NCBI GenBank assembly: GCA_010093685.1
Contig: MU006221.1
Coordinates: 1-64,000, forward strand
Length of the DNA: 64,000 nucleotides
Direction: 5' to 3'
From: Ophiobolus disseminans
Taxonomy: Eukaryota; Ascomycota; Dothideomycetes; Pleosporales; Phaeosphaeriaceae
The position numbers and the translations under genes were made by a program. The notes under the pieces were generated by a model. It saw only the letters and a list, made by a program, of their open reading frames with translations, was not told the origin of the DNA and did no database searches. Shown piece after piece: positions 44,767 through 55,220 of this stretch (the stretch's first letter is position 1; every line of letters begins with the position of its first letter).

Positions 44767-46609
44767 TCAAGTGATACCCAATATGCTTCTCCCCTTCGCA
44801 TCACCCCGCGAAGTCTTCCCATCCATATTATCTTTCCCATCACCCTCCGCCCCATGCGCAAGCAACAACTCGATCATCCTGCTCCTCTCCCGCCCCTCAA
44901 GTACCTTCGACGTCAACGCCAGGTACAACGGAGTCTCCCCCTCATCCGATTCGTGATTGACATCCGCACCTACATCCAACAAGTACTTCGCCGCTCCATA
45001 CGCACCAGGCGTTTTCACGGCAAGGATGAGCGGCGTTTCGCCAGTCGCATTCGTAGTGTCGATTGAGTGTCCGAGGGACACGAGGTACTTGATGGTATCG
45101 ACCTGCCCGCCCAGCGCCGCGGCGTGCATGACGCAATGATATCGATTCGGACTCGGCAGCGGCTTCTTGATATCCGCGCCAAACTCTACCAGCATTTCGA
45201 GCACTGCATGCGACATATCGTATGCTGCGCGAATGAAGAAGAAGCCGAATTCCGGATGTACGACCATCGGGTTCGCGCCTTCCCAGAGGATATGCTCGAC
45301 ATCCGCAGCGGTGGCTTCGGCGGGTACGTTGGCTAAGATGCGGTCCACGGCGACTCTCGAGTCGATGTCGAGGTTCTTCCGATTCCCCTTGGAGACAGCG
45401 ATCTTGTCGCATGTGAGGTGTTTGTTGAAGATGGAGACTTCCGAGCTTGCAATGGTTGGTGTGTACTTTGAAGAAACCTTGGTCATGCATGAATTGTGTG
45501 TGGCGTACTGAGCGGTGACGCCAGAACACCAGCTTTTGGTTTTCTTGAGGCGTGATTCGGGTTGGACGAGCGTCCGACTGGTAGAGACCCCATCATCTGT
45601 GTAGAAGGTCCCGCGTGAGGGTGTCATCTCTTCTCGAGATGTCCGCTTAGAGATACGTTTTGAGTTCTGCTTCGGCTCTGACATTTGGATAATCCTGGAG
45701 TGCCGAAGTGGCTGTGCGTCGCCATGATGTGGTATATCAGCTAACCAAGTACTTATGCCTTTGCTTGCCGATGTGGGTGTCGCGACGTTCGACGGAGGGG
45801 ACACTCTACCACTCCGCCGTGACTCGCCCAGGGTTGGCTCCAGTGAATCGGGTCGTGGCGTTGTTGTTCTCCTCTCAGAGGTCATGACATTTCTTTTTCC
45901 TTCCCGAGAGATGGCTGTGATGCATGACCGTAGTAAGCGTATTGCTTGCAAAAGTGATGAAAGTCTTTCACGCGCAAGCTGGTTGATCTGAATCTCTTCT
46001 GCGTCCGTTCTCTTTAGAAGGTCATCGCTAGCAGTGATGAGATCACTGACGTAGTGCTGTAAGAATGAGTCGATGGTGTCTTGCTGCCCATAGCTGCAAT
46101 TTGTGAGCCTACATACACCTGGATGAGAGACAGGACGATACTCACAGGGCTAGATAGTCTAGTGATAGCTCCAACACGATCCTTGAGCCCTCTAGATCTT
46201 GTCGCATGCTAGCCAGCGCACCATGTTTCAAGGTGTGCCAATCGTCCTTGGGCTGCGTAGAACATGACAGCCGGAGAAAAGCTTTGTGGAGGCGCTCACT
46301 TGTCGCATCGCAAGAATCAATGATTTGCACAACAGCGTCGGCTAGTGCTAGTGGGAGTTTTGGCCCAGATGTTGCAAAGTCGTCTTGTGCGACGCCAAGG
46401 CCTGTTCTGAGGATCAACAGGTCGTGGTTGATCGCGTTCAGATCATGTCGCGCGTCCCGCACTTTCCGTGCAAATTGACTAATGTCTGGGATGACCTAAG
46501 CATCATGCAAATCAGCAATTGAAGGCAGCCAGTATTGCGGAGGACGTACTTGAGCGATGGAGATACTCAGGGCTGCGCACCTGGCAGTGATGGTACTGGA
46601 TTGCGACAT
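44767..46609 (-). CDS. Ankyrin-repeat protein with PigL-like fungal N-terminal domain
   Basis: Exons 46609-46550, 46495-46146 and 46093-44767 give 578 aa. Introns are 54 and 52 bp with GTACGT and GTGAGT donors. Residues 1-170 are helical and resemble the fungal N-terminal domain seen in PigL-type and some NLR-like proteins (SISIAQVIPDISQFARKVRD, then long amphipathic helices with spaced Leu). The middle (about 190-330) is Ser/Thr/Arg-rich and disordered. The C-terminal 200 residues hold ankyrin repeats (FFFIRAAYDMSHAVLEMLVE, YHCVMHAAALGGQVDTIKYL, GETPLILAVKTPG, GETPLYLALTSK). It is probably a cytosolic scaffold or recognition protein; partner unknown. The join of exons 1 and 2 gives an excellent family-like start, which fixes the ATG. 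Confidence 0.82.
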
Positions 46610-47203
46610 CTGTCGTTCGCGCACAAGCCCGCGAAGTTCACATGGGTCACGACACTAGTCGGTATGATATGCGATGAGAAGGTTCCAAGACGTATGCAAC
46701 AATTCTGCCTGACATGTACAGCGAAGGGGCGAAGATCTTCCCAGTCGCTGCTCGGAACCCCTGTGGCGGAGAATGCCCGTTGCAGCGAGATAACCAAGGA
46801 CACCGAGCTACGCCCCAAACATTTGGCGTGGAACGAAGCGAGCGCCGAGCTGCAGGGAATCGCGGATGGAAACAGGCACAACCATGTCTTCAATCGCGAC
46901 AGCACGCGCCGAAGAAAATCGTTCAGCAGCGGAGGCTGCGATAGCTAATGCGAACGGGAGATAGCGGAGGCGGTTGAGGTTGCGGAAAGTGAGTGACATT
47001 TGACCGGGTAAAAGCCACCAACCGTTGAAATTGCGCGAGCCAACTGTGGCTTGCATGTGGTGGGCAACCATCCCCTTTTCGGTTAATGGACGGGAAGCCC
47101 TGCAAGGGTCGAAATGAGATGAAAGCAGGGTCTGGCGGTTACGATGCGGATGCGAGTGTAATTTTTGCCGTACATACAAAATCCTCACTGCTGCATCACC
47201 TTT
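46610..47203. other. Spacer upstream of the ankyrin gene
   Basis: A 126-codon minus-strand frame (47188-46808) runs through here but has no motif and no splice partner. Treated as promoter or spacer. Confidence 0.4.
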
Positions 47204-49717
47204 TCAGTCGACGATACCAGGCGGGAGAAACGAAATGTAGTCCAACGGCGCCGGCTCGTTGCCGTTCGCCTGTCCTGTGATGCGCACCACATCGCCCTGC
47301 CGAACATCCACACCTTTGAACGTGATGCGCGTCGCTGAATGACCATCGAGATATATCGAAGGTGCGTGTCCTAGCTTGTCTTCATTGTCGCCAATCCATC
47401 GCCCGACCGTCTGATTTCCCACATCGAGCTGGTATTTTGCCCTTCCGCCGATGAGGTCGAAATAATTAACGGCTATATCATACCTACCTGAAGCGAACGT
47501 GATGTTTGCGGTTGCCGTGCCAGTCGTAGTGTTTGAAGTCGTCACGATGGCCATGGCGCCAGAAGCTGTATGAAATGGATTCACAGCGCAAAATTGATAT
47601 CCAGACAGCGACATCTTCTCGGCTTCAATGCGGTAGGGATGGTTGCCGACCCGCTTCGCTACATCGGGGATTTCCGAAAGATTGTAGTAAAACTGGTTGA
47701 TAGAGTCACGCCAGACCAAGGCGTGTCCCGCCTGGAACTTCTGCTCGAACAACACGTTTTCATATCGCTCCTCGTCTACCTTGCCCTTGAGCGACTCCCA
47801 TTGCTCGACAAACTTCTGCGCGGTCGCGGCGCCTTCGTAGTGCGCATCGTAGAAGTGTTGAATGACCGTCTTGTTGGACTTCAGGCGTTGCGTGTAAGGC
47901 ACGTGGTGAAACCATAGGAGCAAGTTGTCTGGCGTGGTCTCAATGTTTTCGTACATTGAAGCCAGCTCGGGAGAGTACTGTCCAGCATTACCTGTGCCAT
48001 TCTTGACCGTACGGTCCATGCCAATACTGACTTTGTCGGCGCGCGTCCACTGTCCCCATCCATTGTTGTCCTGAGAGGCGGGATTTGGACCGAAATGCGT
48101 ATACAAGATATCGGTCAGCGTTTGGATACCGAGATTGCCACTGTAGTTCTCGTACGCTGGCCACGACTTCATGGACATGTCGGTGATGATTTCCATAACC
48201 TGCTCATCGAAGCCAAAAGTGAGGCGAATCCAGTCTTGTAGTACGTCTTCAGCATCTTGCGATGCATCCCATGCCAGTCGCCCGTAGGCGTACAGATTAG
48301 ACATAGCTAGATGACTGCCCAACCACGTTGCATTCGTGCCCACACCCGAAACGCCTGCATAGCCACCCAATGGGCGCTTGAAGCGAATACCCGAGACGAT
48401 GTCCTTGATCTTGGAAGGACGGCTATCGGCGCGCATGTCAGTTTCGAGGATCTCTTTCCACAACGGGCCGAGATAAACCAGATGATCATTCTGTCCGAAG
48501 TACTCTGGAGTGATTTGAAGCTCAATGGATGTGCTAGTGTTTCTCAAAGTCGAGAACAGAGGGTTCGCGGGCTCGCGCACCTGGAAGTCGATAGCTCCGT
48601 ACTTGATCTGCACTACAACATTCTCATCGAACTTGCCGTCCAGATGTTGGAAGAAGTCCACTGCTGCGTTTGCTCGATCGGCAGTCCAGTTTGCTGGACT
48701 GATATGGTTGTCGTACACGAAGGCACGGAACATGACAAGTCCACCGTGGGGCTTGACTGCTCGAGCAAACATGTTTGCTCCATCGGCCAGAGTGCGATTA
48801 TACGTCAAGGGACCTGGCTGACCTTCGCTATTAGCCTTGACCAAGTAGCCTGCCATGTCTGGGACCCGCTTGTAGACCTCATCTGTGATATTTGCCCACC
48901 ATGCATCGACTTTAGGATCCAACGGATCAAAGGATGGCAGACCGCCGAAGTCCTGCGGTGAAGCAAAGTTCAGTGAGATACCGAGCTGTATGCCATAGGG
49001 TCTCATGGCATCTGCTAATCTGCCCAGGCCTTGAAGATTGCGATCGTTTAGGAGCGTGGCATTCGCGTTTACGTTGTTGATGACGATTCCATTGACACGG
49101 ATGGATGCAAGTAGGCGAGCATACCCTGAAACACGAGTAACATTGTCAACGACAAAGCCATCGCGGAAGAATATGGAAGGACCAGCATAACCGCGCTCAA
49201 TGCTCCCATCGAGATTGTTCCACTCATTGGTCCACCGGATGGGTGCTTGAGGGTTGTACATTGTTGATATTGGCAAGAAGCGTCCTTGTGCTAATCGTGA
49301 CAGGTACTCGAAGGCTCCATAGAGCACGCCACGCTCGTTATTTCCGACAATGATGACGCTGAGGCCCTCGGTACTGAGAAAGAAGCCATCGTCCAGCAAA
49401 TCACCCACGTCTTCCAAGTCTCCGTATGCGGCTCTGTATGCGTCTAGCGTCCCGACGATGATGGCCGATGAGTTTGATGTTACCGAACTGTTTGTTTCAA
49501 GCTGCTTGCCGAAGATGCCTTTAATGCCTCGCTCAAGCTCTTGCTGAGCTGTGTACACGGGACTGCCTCGAGTTACGTTCAGCGCAACCACCCTGGAAGG
49601 AACCGTTATATAATCGTTGGCGTTGGCTATTGGAGCATATCTTAACCATCCTTGAGACCCGTCTTCGGCCGACGCCACATTGAGGAGTGGCAACGAGAAA
49701 AGAATGGATAGGCGCAT
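47204..49717 (-). CDS. aguA: GH67 alpha-glucuronidase, secreted
   Basis: An intronless frame of 837 aa, close to the length of fungal AguA enzymes. A signal peptide covers residues 1-17 (LFSLPLLNVASA). The conserved GH67 core includes WTNEWNNLDGSIERGYAG, IRVNGIVINNVNAN, LGISLNFASPQDFGGLPSFD, YLVKANSEGQPGP with the catalytic-site Glu (about residue 300), VQIKYGAIDFQVREP and QITPEYFGQ, followed by the C-terminal domain. Many NxS/T sites suggest N-glycosylation. The enzyme removes 4-O-methyl-glucuronic acid from the non-reducing end of glucuronoxylan oligomers and so completes xylan breakdown outside the cell. A TATA box and a GGCTAAA site upstream fit xylan-responsive control. Confidence 0.95.
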   Translation of the reverse strand: MRLSILFSLPLLNVASAEDGSQGWLRYAPIANANDYITVPSRVVALNVTRGSPVYTAQQELERGIKGIFGKQLETNSSVTSNSSAIIVGTLDAYRAAYGDLEDVGDLLDDGFFLSTEGLSVIIVGNNERGVLYGAFEYLSRLAQGRFLPISTMYNPQAPIRWTNEWNNLDGSIERGYAGPSIFFRDGFVVDNVTRVSGYARLLASIRVNGIVINNVNANATLLNDRNLQGLGRLADAMRPYGIQLGISLNFASPQDFGGLPSFDPLDPKVDAWWANITDEVYKRVPDMAGYLVKANSEGQPGPLTYNRTLADGANMFARAVKPHGGLVMFRAFVYDNHISPANWTADRANAAVDFFQHLDGKFDENVVVQIKYGAIDFQVREPANPLFSTLRNTSTSIELQITPEYFGQNDHLVYLGPLWKEILETDMRADSRPSKIKDIVSGIRFKRPLGGYAGVSGVGTNATWLGSHLAMSNLYAYGRLAWDASQDAEDVLQDWIRLTFGFDEQVMEIITDMSMKSWPAYENYSGNLGIQTLTDILYTHFGPNPASQDNNGWGQWTRADKVSIGMDRTVKNGTGNAGQYSPELASMYENIETTPDNLLLWFHHVPYTQRLKSNKTVIQHFYDAHYEGAATAQKFVEQWESLKGKVDEERYENVLFEQKFQAGHALVWRDSINQFYYNLSEIPDVAKRVGNHPYRIEAEKMSLSGYQFCAVNPFHTASGAMAIVTTSNTTTGTATANITFASGRYDIAVNYFDLIGGRAKYQLDVGNQTVGRWIGDNEDKLGHAPSIYLDGHSATRITFKGVDVRQGDVVRITGQANGNEPAPLDYISFLPPGIVD

Positions 49718-49778
49718 TGTGTGTGTTCATCAAAGCCGCAACGTTCCCTCCAGCCTGGAAGCAGATGTGGGTTGATGA

Positions 49779-49785
49779 TATATAA
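49779..49785 (-). promoter_or_regulatory. TATA box of the GH67 gene
   Basis: TATATAT-type run on the minus strand, about 62-68 bp upstream of the ATG at 49717. Confidence 0.5.
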
Positions 49786-49865
49786 TTCGTAACAACGTCC
49801 ATACACAAGAGCTTCCCATTACCTTGAGGGACACCTGATGTGCCGTCAATTGGCGGCGTACTTTA

Positions 49866-49872
49866 GGCTAAA
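49866..49872 (+). promoter_or_regulatory. Putative XlnR/XYR1 binding site
   Basis: GGCTAAA, the core recognised by the fungal xylanase activator, lies about 150 bp upstream of the GH67 start, in reverse orientation to the gene. In Aspergillus the orthologous gene is XlnR-controlled. Single occurrence. Confidence 0.55.
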
Positions 49873-50007
49873 AGCTTGTAATGAACCAAGACAATCATCA
49901 TAAAGTCCATTGGCGCGCGGAGAGTAGGCTTGAGCTTGAGCCCAAGGTGTGTAACTCCACGGTCCGAGGTGTGGGGAAGTGTTAACGATGCGGCCGGTGA
50001 GCACCTT

Positions 50008-50013
50008 CCGGGG
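50008..50013 (+). promoter_or_regulatory. Possible CreA site (SYGGRG)
   Basis: CCGGGG about 290 bp upstream of the GH67 start fits the carbon-catabolite repressor consensus. Such 6-mers are frequent by chance. Confidence 0.3.
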
Positions 50014-50844
50014 TGGCCCGCTTGGACCACGAAAGCCATGACCATGGATCTGCGCCAAACGTCATCCGGAGACGGACTACCATGTTTCCTTCAAAGCCAT
50101 TGAGTACATGTAGTTCGGGATCTGATGGAGACGATGTTGGTTGTGATGAGTTGCTGATGATGAGATGGAACCGCAAGGGCCGAATAGTCGTGTTTCGCGC
50201 TAACCATTAGGTACGCGACCCTCCTCGGTACTGGTAACGCGTCAGGCGCAGCTTAACTTACCGGTATGTCATCCGCAAATCACGAAGCCTCGCCAAACAA
50301 CACCAGAGGGGGGGCATACGCTGCATGCTCCATGGTCCAGCAACACGCGCGACGCTTGACGTTCCCCATGAATTCTGTACATTAGATCGACCAGCTGAAC
50401 AGTCGTCAAGACTAACTTGGCTTCGTTCCTCTCGGAGTCCTGACGTTGCCATCCCGCAGAGAGATGCGACGCGTCTGCGTCTAACCTAGTCTATCGTCCA
50501 TTCCAACCATCCCGTCCTCCCTCTCATACTCTCACATGCTCGAAACCTATTTCGTCAAGCTTCAGGAGGGCATGAAGAAGATCCAAGGGGTCCTCAATGT
50601 GCAGAACTTCTAGTCTGGCGGAGGTGTTAGGGTGTTAGGGTCCTCCAGGCTGGCGTTTTCGGGTGGCGTTCGGCGTATGATACGGTTGTGAGAATAGACA
50701 GCCTCCAAGCCACAGCTCTTCGAGTGATACTTCCCATGTGATCATCACCAGCAAACAACGATTCCGACAAGCTTAAATACGTACCTCTCCATGACTTCAT
50801 AAAAAGCACTCCTCACTCCCTTCCCATTCAGCACCCTCAAAACA
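50014..50844. other. Spacer, no gene seen
   Basis: Short frames on both strands without motifs. Confidence 0.4.
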
Positions 50845-51030
50845 ATGTGCGCTGAAGACGAAGCCATCAAAACCCTACGCCACCAACTCACCAACGCGTG
50901 CGATGCAAATATAATAAAGTAACTCGAAACCCAGCTCGCCACCAAAAGCCGCAGTTACTTAGAAGCGCCGGGAGAAGGAGAAGGACGAGGAGTAAGGATA
51001 GGAGGGAGAGAGAAAGTTTGTGTTGAGTGA
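50845..51030 (+). pseudogene. Very short helical-protein gene with one nonsense codon
   Basis: From the ATG at 50845 the frame reads MCAEDEAIKTLRHQLTNACD and ends at TAA 50920, then continues in the same frame as LETQLATKSRSYLEAPGEGE to TGA at 51028. The sequence on both sides of the TAA looks like one amphipathic helix, so a CAA-to-TAA change is likely. Whether the 25-residue form is ever made is unknown. Confidence 0.35.
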
Positions 51031-51211
51031 AGTAGATTGCGTGGAGTTGTTTAGTAGAGTGTGGAGATGATGTGTGTTTGTTGGCGGATACTGCCTAATT
51101 TCTTGTTCAGTGGATCATGTATTCTATATTACTCTTAATAACTTCTTGGGATCTCTTCCGCATGACTCACATGCCTCGCTATGCTCACACTTGTGCTTTC
51201 CCGCGCACCTG

Positions 51212-51505
51212 TTAATTTTTCTTTCGGCTCGCCCGTCTCGTCCGCAAACTTTTCACCTCCTTCATCAGCGCATGCAGCTCATTCACGTCCGCATCTAGTC
51301 TGTCAAGCTCGTTGTTGATGCATGCAGGTGAGCTCATCATAGCTTGTAGCTCTCCTTCAATCGTGTTGATCGTGGTTGCCCAAGAGTAGACTTCACCGCT
51401 GGGGCCTTGCGTGTCGATGTAGTGCACTAGATCGAGTTGGTGCTGTTTGAGCTTGTTGTGCAGGGTGGTGACTGTGCAGGAGTTTGGAGGTGTAAGTTGA
51501 GACAT
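51212..51505 (-). CDS. Small coiled-coil protein (97 aa), unknown
   Basis: Begins MSQLTPPNSC; an upstream in-frame ATG at 51532 would add nine residues. It is mostly helix with heptad-like Leu/Ile spacing (LHNKLKQHQLDLVHYID, IEGELQAMM, LDRLDADVNELHALMKEV) and a strongly basic tail (RTRRASRKKN). No family recognised. It lies between two other very small plus-strand genes. Confidence 0.5.
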   Translation of the reverse strand: MSQLTPPNSCTVTTLHNKLKQHQLDLVHYIDTQGPSGEVYSWATTINTIEGELQAMMSSPACINNELDRLDADVNELHALMKEVKSLRTRRASRKKN

Positions 51506-51971
51506 TTTGATCGAGGATCTGGTGTAAGGCATGTGAGATGGAGAAGGAGATGGTGGACTGCCCAGGTTGTAGTGGAAGGGCTGGATAAGTTTGTCTTAAC
51601 GCGTGCCGCTACTATTTGTTTGATGGGAAGTATATCAAGCAAATCGTTCATTCGAATGACAAGTTGCATAATTCCCCCAGCCATAATGGCACGCGGCAGT
51701 GTTGGAGGCCCCAAAAATCAAGCGCACAAGCGCAATACCCAGGCGGCTCACCGGGAGCAAGCGAGTCAGCATTGTGTGATCAAAAACGATTGTGAGAGAG
51801 GCTCGTGTGGTGAGTCTAGTGCTATGGACGCGTGATGTGTAGGAAAACTCTCAGCAAGCAATAGCGCACGCAAGGTCTCTACCTAGTCAATCTGCATAAC
51901 CAATCCACTGGCATATAGCACATCGCATTTGCTCGTTCATGTTTTGATTCAACACACGCTCACCCGACACT

Positions 51972-52323
51972 ATGGCCCAAATCGCATGCATCAAAATGTA
52001 CGAAGAGCACGTCAAATCCCTCGAAGCAGTCGGCGTCTCTGGGAAGGAACTAAATGTATGGGAGAACAAAGTACATGGAGCGCGCGGCATGCTCCGCGAC
52101 TCGGTCGCAAAGGCTTACTTTACAGCAAAGCGAAGCATTCAACAACGGCTCGCTTGAGCAGCTTTTGTTCTTCACGGGCGAGGTGGAGAAGTATCACGTC
52201 GAGCGGGGGTTGGGGAATACGGAGGTGAATGCGGCGAAGAGGAGGATGGAGGAGGTGTTGGTGAAGGTTAAGATGTGTGTGAAGAAGATTAGGGAGAATT
52301 TAGGGATTGCGAAGAGTTTTTGA
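51972..52323 (+). CDS. Small helical protein (98 aa), unknown
   Basis: Exons 51972-52070 and 52126-52323 joined across a 55-bp intron (GTACAT donor, TTTACAG acceptor). Without splicing, the first frame stops early and the second lacks a start. The spliced product is a continuous helical, charged protein (MYEEHVKSLEAVGVSGKELN, VEKYHVERGLGNTEV, AAKRRMEEVLVKVK). No family recognised. Confidence 0.55.
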
Positions 52324-52536
52324 GATAGGGTGGTGTAGGTGGGATAGGGGAATAGGGGTGTTGTGACTCGGTTGTAGCTAGCTCATATGGGGGATCATGC
52401 GATTTACTTTTCCGATGGGGTTCTTTTGCCGTGATGTCATGTGCGTGACCATTATATGTACGCGACTGACTTATGCGTCGACAGGTCAACATCCCGTCCC
52501 TACATTCCTTGCCTCGCCTCCTCTATAGCCACACAC

Positions 52537-54376
52537 CTACTCTCTCGCCCTCCTCCTCCTCCTCTCCCTATCCATCTCTTTATCCTTTTCCTTCTCCTCC
52601 CCCTCGACCCTCCCTGTAATCTTCCTCTCAAACACCTCCGGCGCCACCGCCCGGCCCGTCTTATCCTTGAACCTCCAACTGACGCGATTCCACACCAGCT
52701 GGTAGTCCTGCTGCAGTATGCGGGCTACGAGGCGGAGATCGTCTGCGGAGAAGGTGGCGTCGGGCTTGACTTCGATTTCGTCGCGGTGGAGCGTGATGGC
52801 GTTGTTGTGGGACTTGTGGGACGATGGACGGTGTTGGGAGCCGTGTTTGGAGGCGGGTAGTGCGGGTGGTGCGGTGGTGTTGGAGCTCCAGTTTGCGTTG
52901 TCGCCGGTGGTGTTGGAGCTCCAGTTTGCGTTGTCGCCGGTGGTGTTGTTGTTTTGGGTGGGCTGGTTGTTGGTTGTGCCCCATCCTGCGTCTGCTCCAG
53001 CGTTGGCGTTGGTGTCTGTTGCACCCCAACCAGTGTCAGCTCCGGCATTTGCGCCCCATCCTACATCTGCTCCGGCATTGGCATTGGTGTCTGTTGCACC
53101 CCAGCCTGCATCTGCTCCGCCGTTTCCGTTGCCGTTTCCGTTGCCATTTCCCCAGCCACCGCCTCCTCCGTTGTTGCTCGGTAGTTTCTGACTGCCGCCG
53201 GCATTAGATGCGGCTTTGACACTTCCACTGCCGGCGTTGGCACCCCATGCATTGTTGCCGGAGGTATCTGCATTCCCGCCAGAGACATCTGCGGCACCTT
53301 CCCATCCGCCGCCTCCTCCAGCTCCCGCAGCGTCATTACCCCAGCCTTGATTATTACCGGATGTGTCTGCATTTCTTCCCGAGTTGTCGGCTCCACCCCA
53401 ACCCTGATCATTGCCGGATGTGTCTGCGTTTTCTCCCGAGTTGTCGAATGTGCCCCAGCCTCCCGCATCACCGCCTGCACCTCCGTTGTCGTTGCCCGCG
53501 TCACCACCACCCCACCCGGTACCACCAGTATCATTAGCACCACCTCCAGAGTCGTTCTTGGTGTTATTTCCAGAGTCATCCTCTCCACCGAATAGACCGA
53601 AGCCTCCTCCAAAGACATCACCCCCGCCGGCTTGCCAGGTGGTGTCGTTGTTTGCTCCAGAAGCCTTTGACTGCTTATTTCCAGTTGTATTCTGACCTCG
53701 TTGTTGCTTCTGGCCCTGACCTTGATTCTGATTCTTAGCTGCCTTCTTCTCCTTCTTGGTCATCTGCTTCTGCTGCGTCTGATTGCCTCCGTCTCCTCCG
53801 CCGTTACCGCCGCCCTGACCTTTGTCGGCATATTCGTGGCCTCCGTTTGAGTTGAGCTGCTTGAAGCGATCCTTGCATTTGAACGCGTCCTTTCCTAGCT
53901 CTTCGGCGCACTTGGCCCACGCACCGTTCTTGTTTGCCGCTTTCCAGTCCATGAGTGTCTTATCCTCGTCCGCTGTGAAGCCGTGCGGGTTGTCGTCGGC
54001 CTCGCCGTCGTCGGCGTCGGTCTCGTCTTTCGCGTCAGTGTTTTTCCACTCGCCTTTTGCTGGATTTTCGCCCTTCTCAGACCCTGCCTTCTTGCTCTTA
54101 GCGCCAGACGAGCGAGTCTTGCCAGGACCTGTAAGTGTGCCTTTGCGGCCGTCGCTAGCAGCCCACTCGACTATGCCGCCCGGCGTACTTAGCTGAGGAT
54201 GATTAGCATTACCTTGGAATAGAAGTGCCGTAGTGACGACGTACCAATTGACCCAAGTTGGCGTGTTGCGGCGGGCGCTGCGGAGGCGGTGGTTTTGGCT
54301 GCTTGAAGGGCTTGTTGCTGAAGCCGAGGAGGTAGGCCATAGATACGCGGCGAGGCGGTCCGTCGTAGTCTGCCAT
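52537..54376 (-). CDS. SANT/Myb-like protein with a long Gly/Asn-rich GW/WG-repeat tail
   Basis: Exons 54376-54245 and 54192-52537 give 595 aa; the 52-bp intron has a GTACGT donor. The N-terminus is Pro-rich (KPPPPQRPPQ). Residues about 118-155 form a SANT/Myb fold (FTADEDKTLMDWKAA, AWAKCAEELGKDAFKCKDRF). After a Lys/Gln-rich stretch, about 290 residues of Gly, Asn, Asp and Ala follow, with more than a dozen Trp nearly all flanked by Gly or Ala (GWGGADNSG, NQGWGNDAAG, DAGWGATDTNANAG). Some units recur as near-perfect tandem copies. The last 90 residues are ordered again (FSADDLRLVARILQQDYQLV) and end in an Arg/Glu tail. Likely nuclear and chromatin- or RNA-associated. It divides its upstream region with the p24 gene. 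Confidence 0.82.
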
Positions 54377-55220
54377 GGTTGTCGCTGCGCGCGAGCTTGT
54401 TGTGTTGTAGTGGGGATACGTCAGCTGGCTTGAAGGTGCAGGAGTGGGACGTCCAGAAGGTGGACTACGTGCGAGGTGCAGAATTGTGATGGGTTTGGAC
54501 TATCGTGTAGGGGACAATAAGAGACAGAAGGTGCAAGCTAAGCTGCGAGTGTCGTGGAGCGCGACAGGTAGTTTGAGGTGAGAGGTTGTGAGCTCAGGGT
54601 CGTCTTGGCGACGAAGGGGAGCTGCCAAAGTGACGGACAGACATACTGCGAATGCGATGCAAGAGAACAGAAAGTGGCAAGTGCCTTTGGCATGGAAATG
54701 AGAATGATACATGGCAGCTATACTTGACGCTGAGCCGATAGACCTATGAGGTAGCCAACGGCCTCCCCGACCGTCTGCGCATGGCTTGGACAGGTCCTCC
54801 CTTACCATACAAAGAAACAATATCAGTGGAATGCAGTAGGCATTGACTGCAGGATGCGAGTGCTGAACCGGAGCACTGCACCCTTGGGCAATGTTACGTG
54901 AAGAGACAATGATGGCACGCGCAAGGCGATGCTCGGCGGCCGGCTTACAGAACGAGACTACATTGACGCAATATACTACATTTGGCTGTTCCAGAGTCTC
55001 CATGTACGTTGTCTCGCTGAATGTCATCAACTCAACACGAAGATGGTGGGGTGAAGGAAGCATCGTTTGGCAAGAGTTCAGACGACTCTCGACGCTAAGC
55101 GCACGGGCGCCTGCCCTGATCCCTGCATGATTTGCGGGCAACCTGGCCATTTCCGCGTCGCATCTCTGGAGCTCAGGACGAACATCTTCGTAACCACGCG
55201 AACAGCACAACACCACCAAG
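54377..55220. other. Shared divergent promoter region
   Basis: 844 bp between the starts of the SANT gene (minus) and the p24 gene (plus). A long minus-strand frame crosses it but shows no motif and overlaps the p24 gene, so it is not called. Confidence 0.5.

Noticed and set aside
46808..47188. 126-codon minus-strand frame as an extra upstream exon of the ankyrin gene
   Set aside because: The PigL-like N-terminus starts cleanly at 46609 after proper splicing; no donor or phase links the upstream frame to it.
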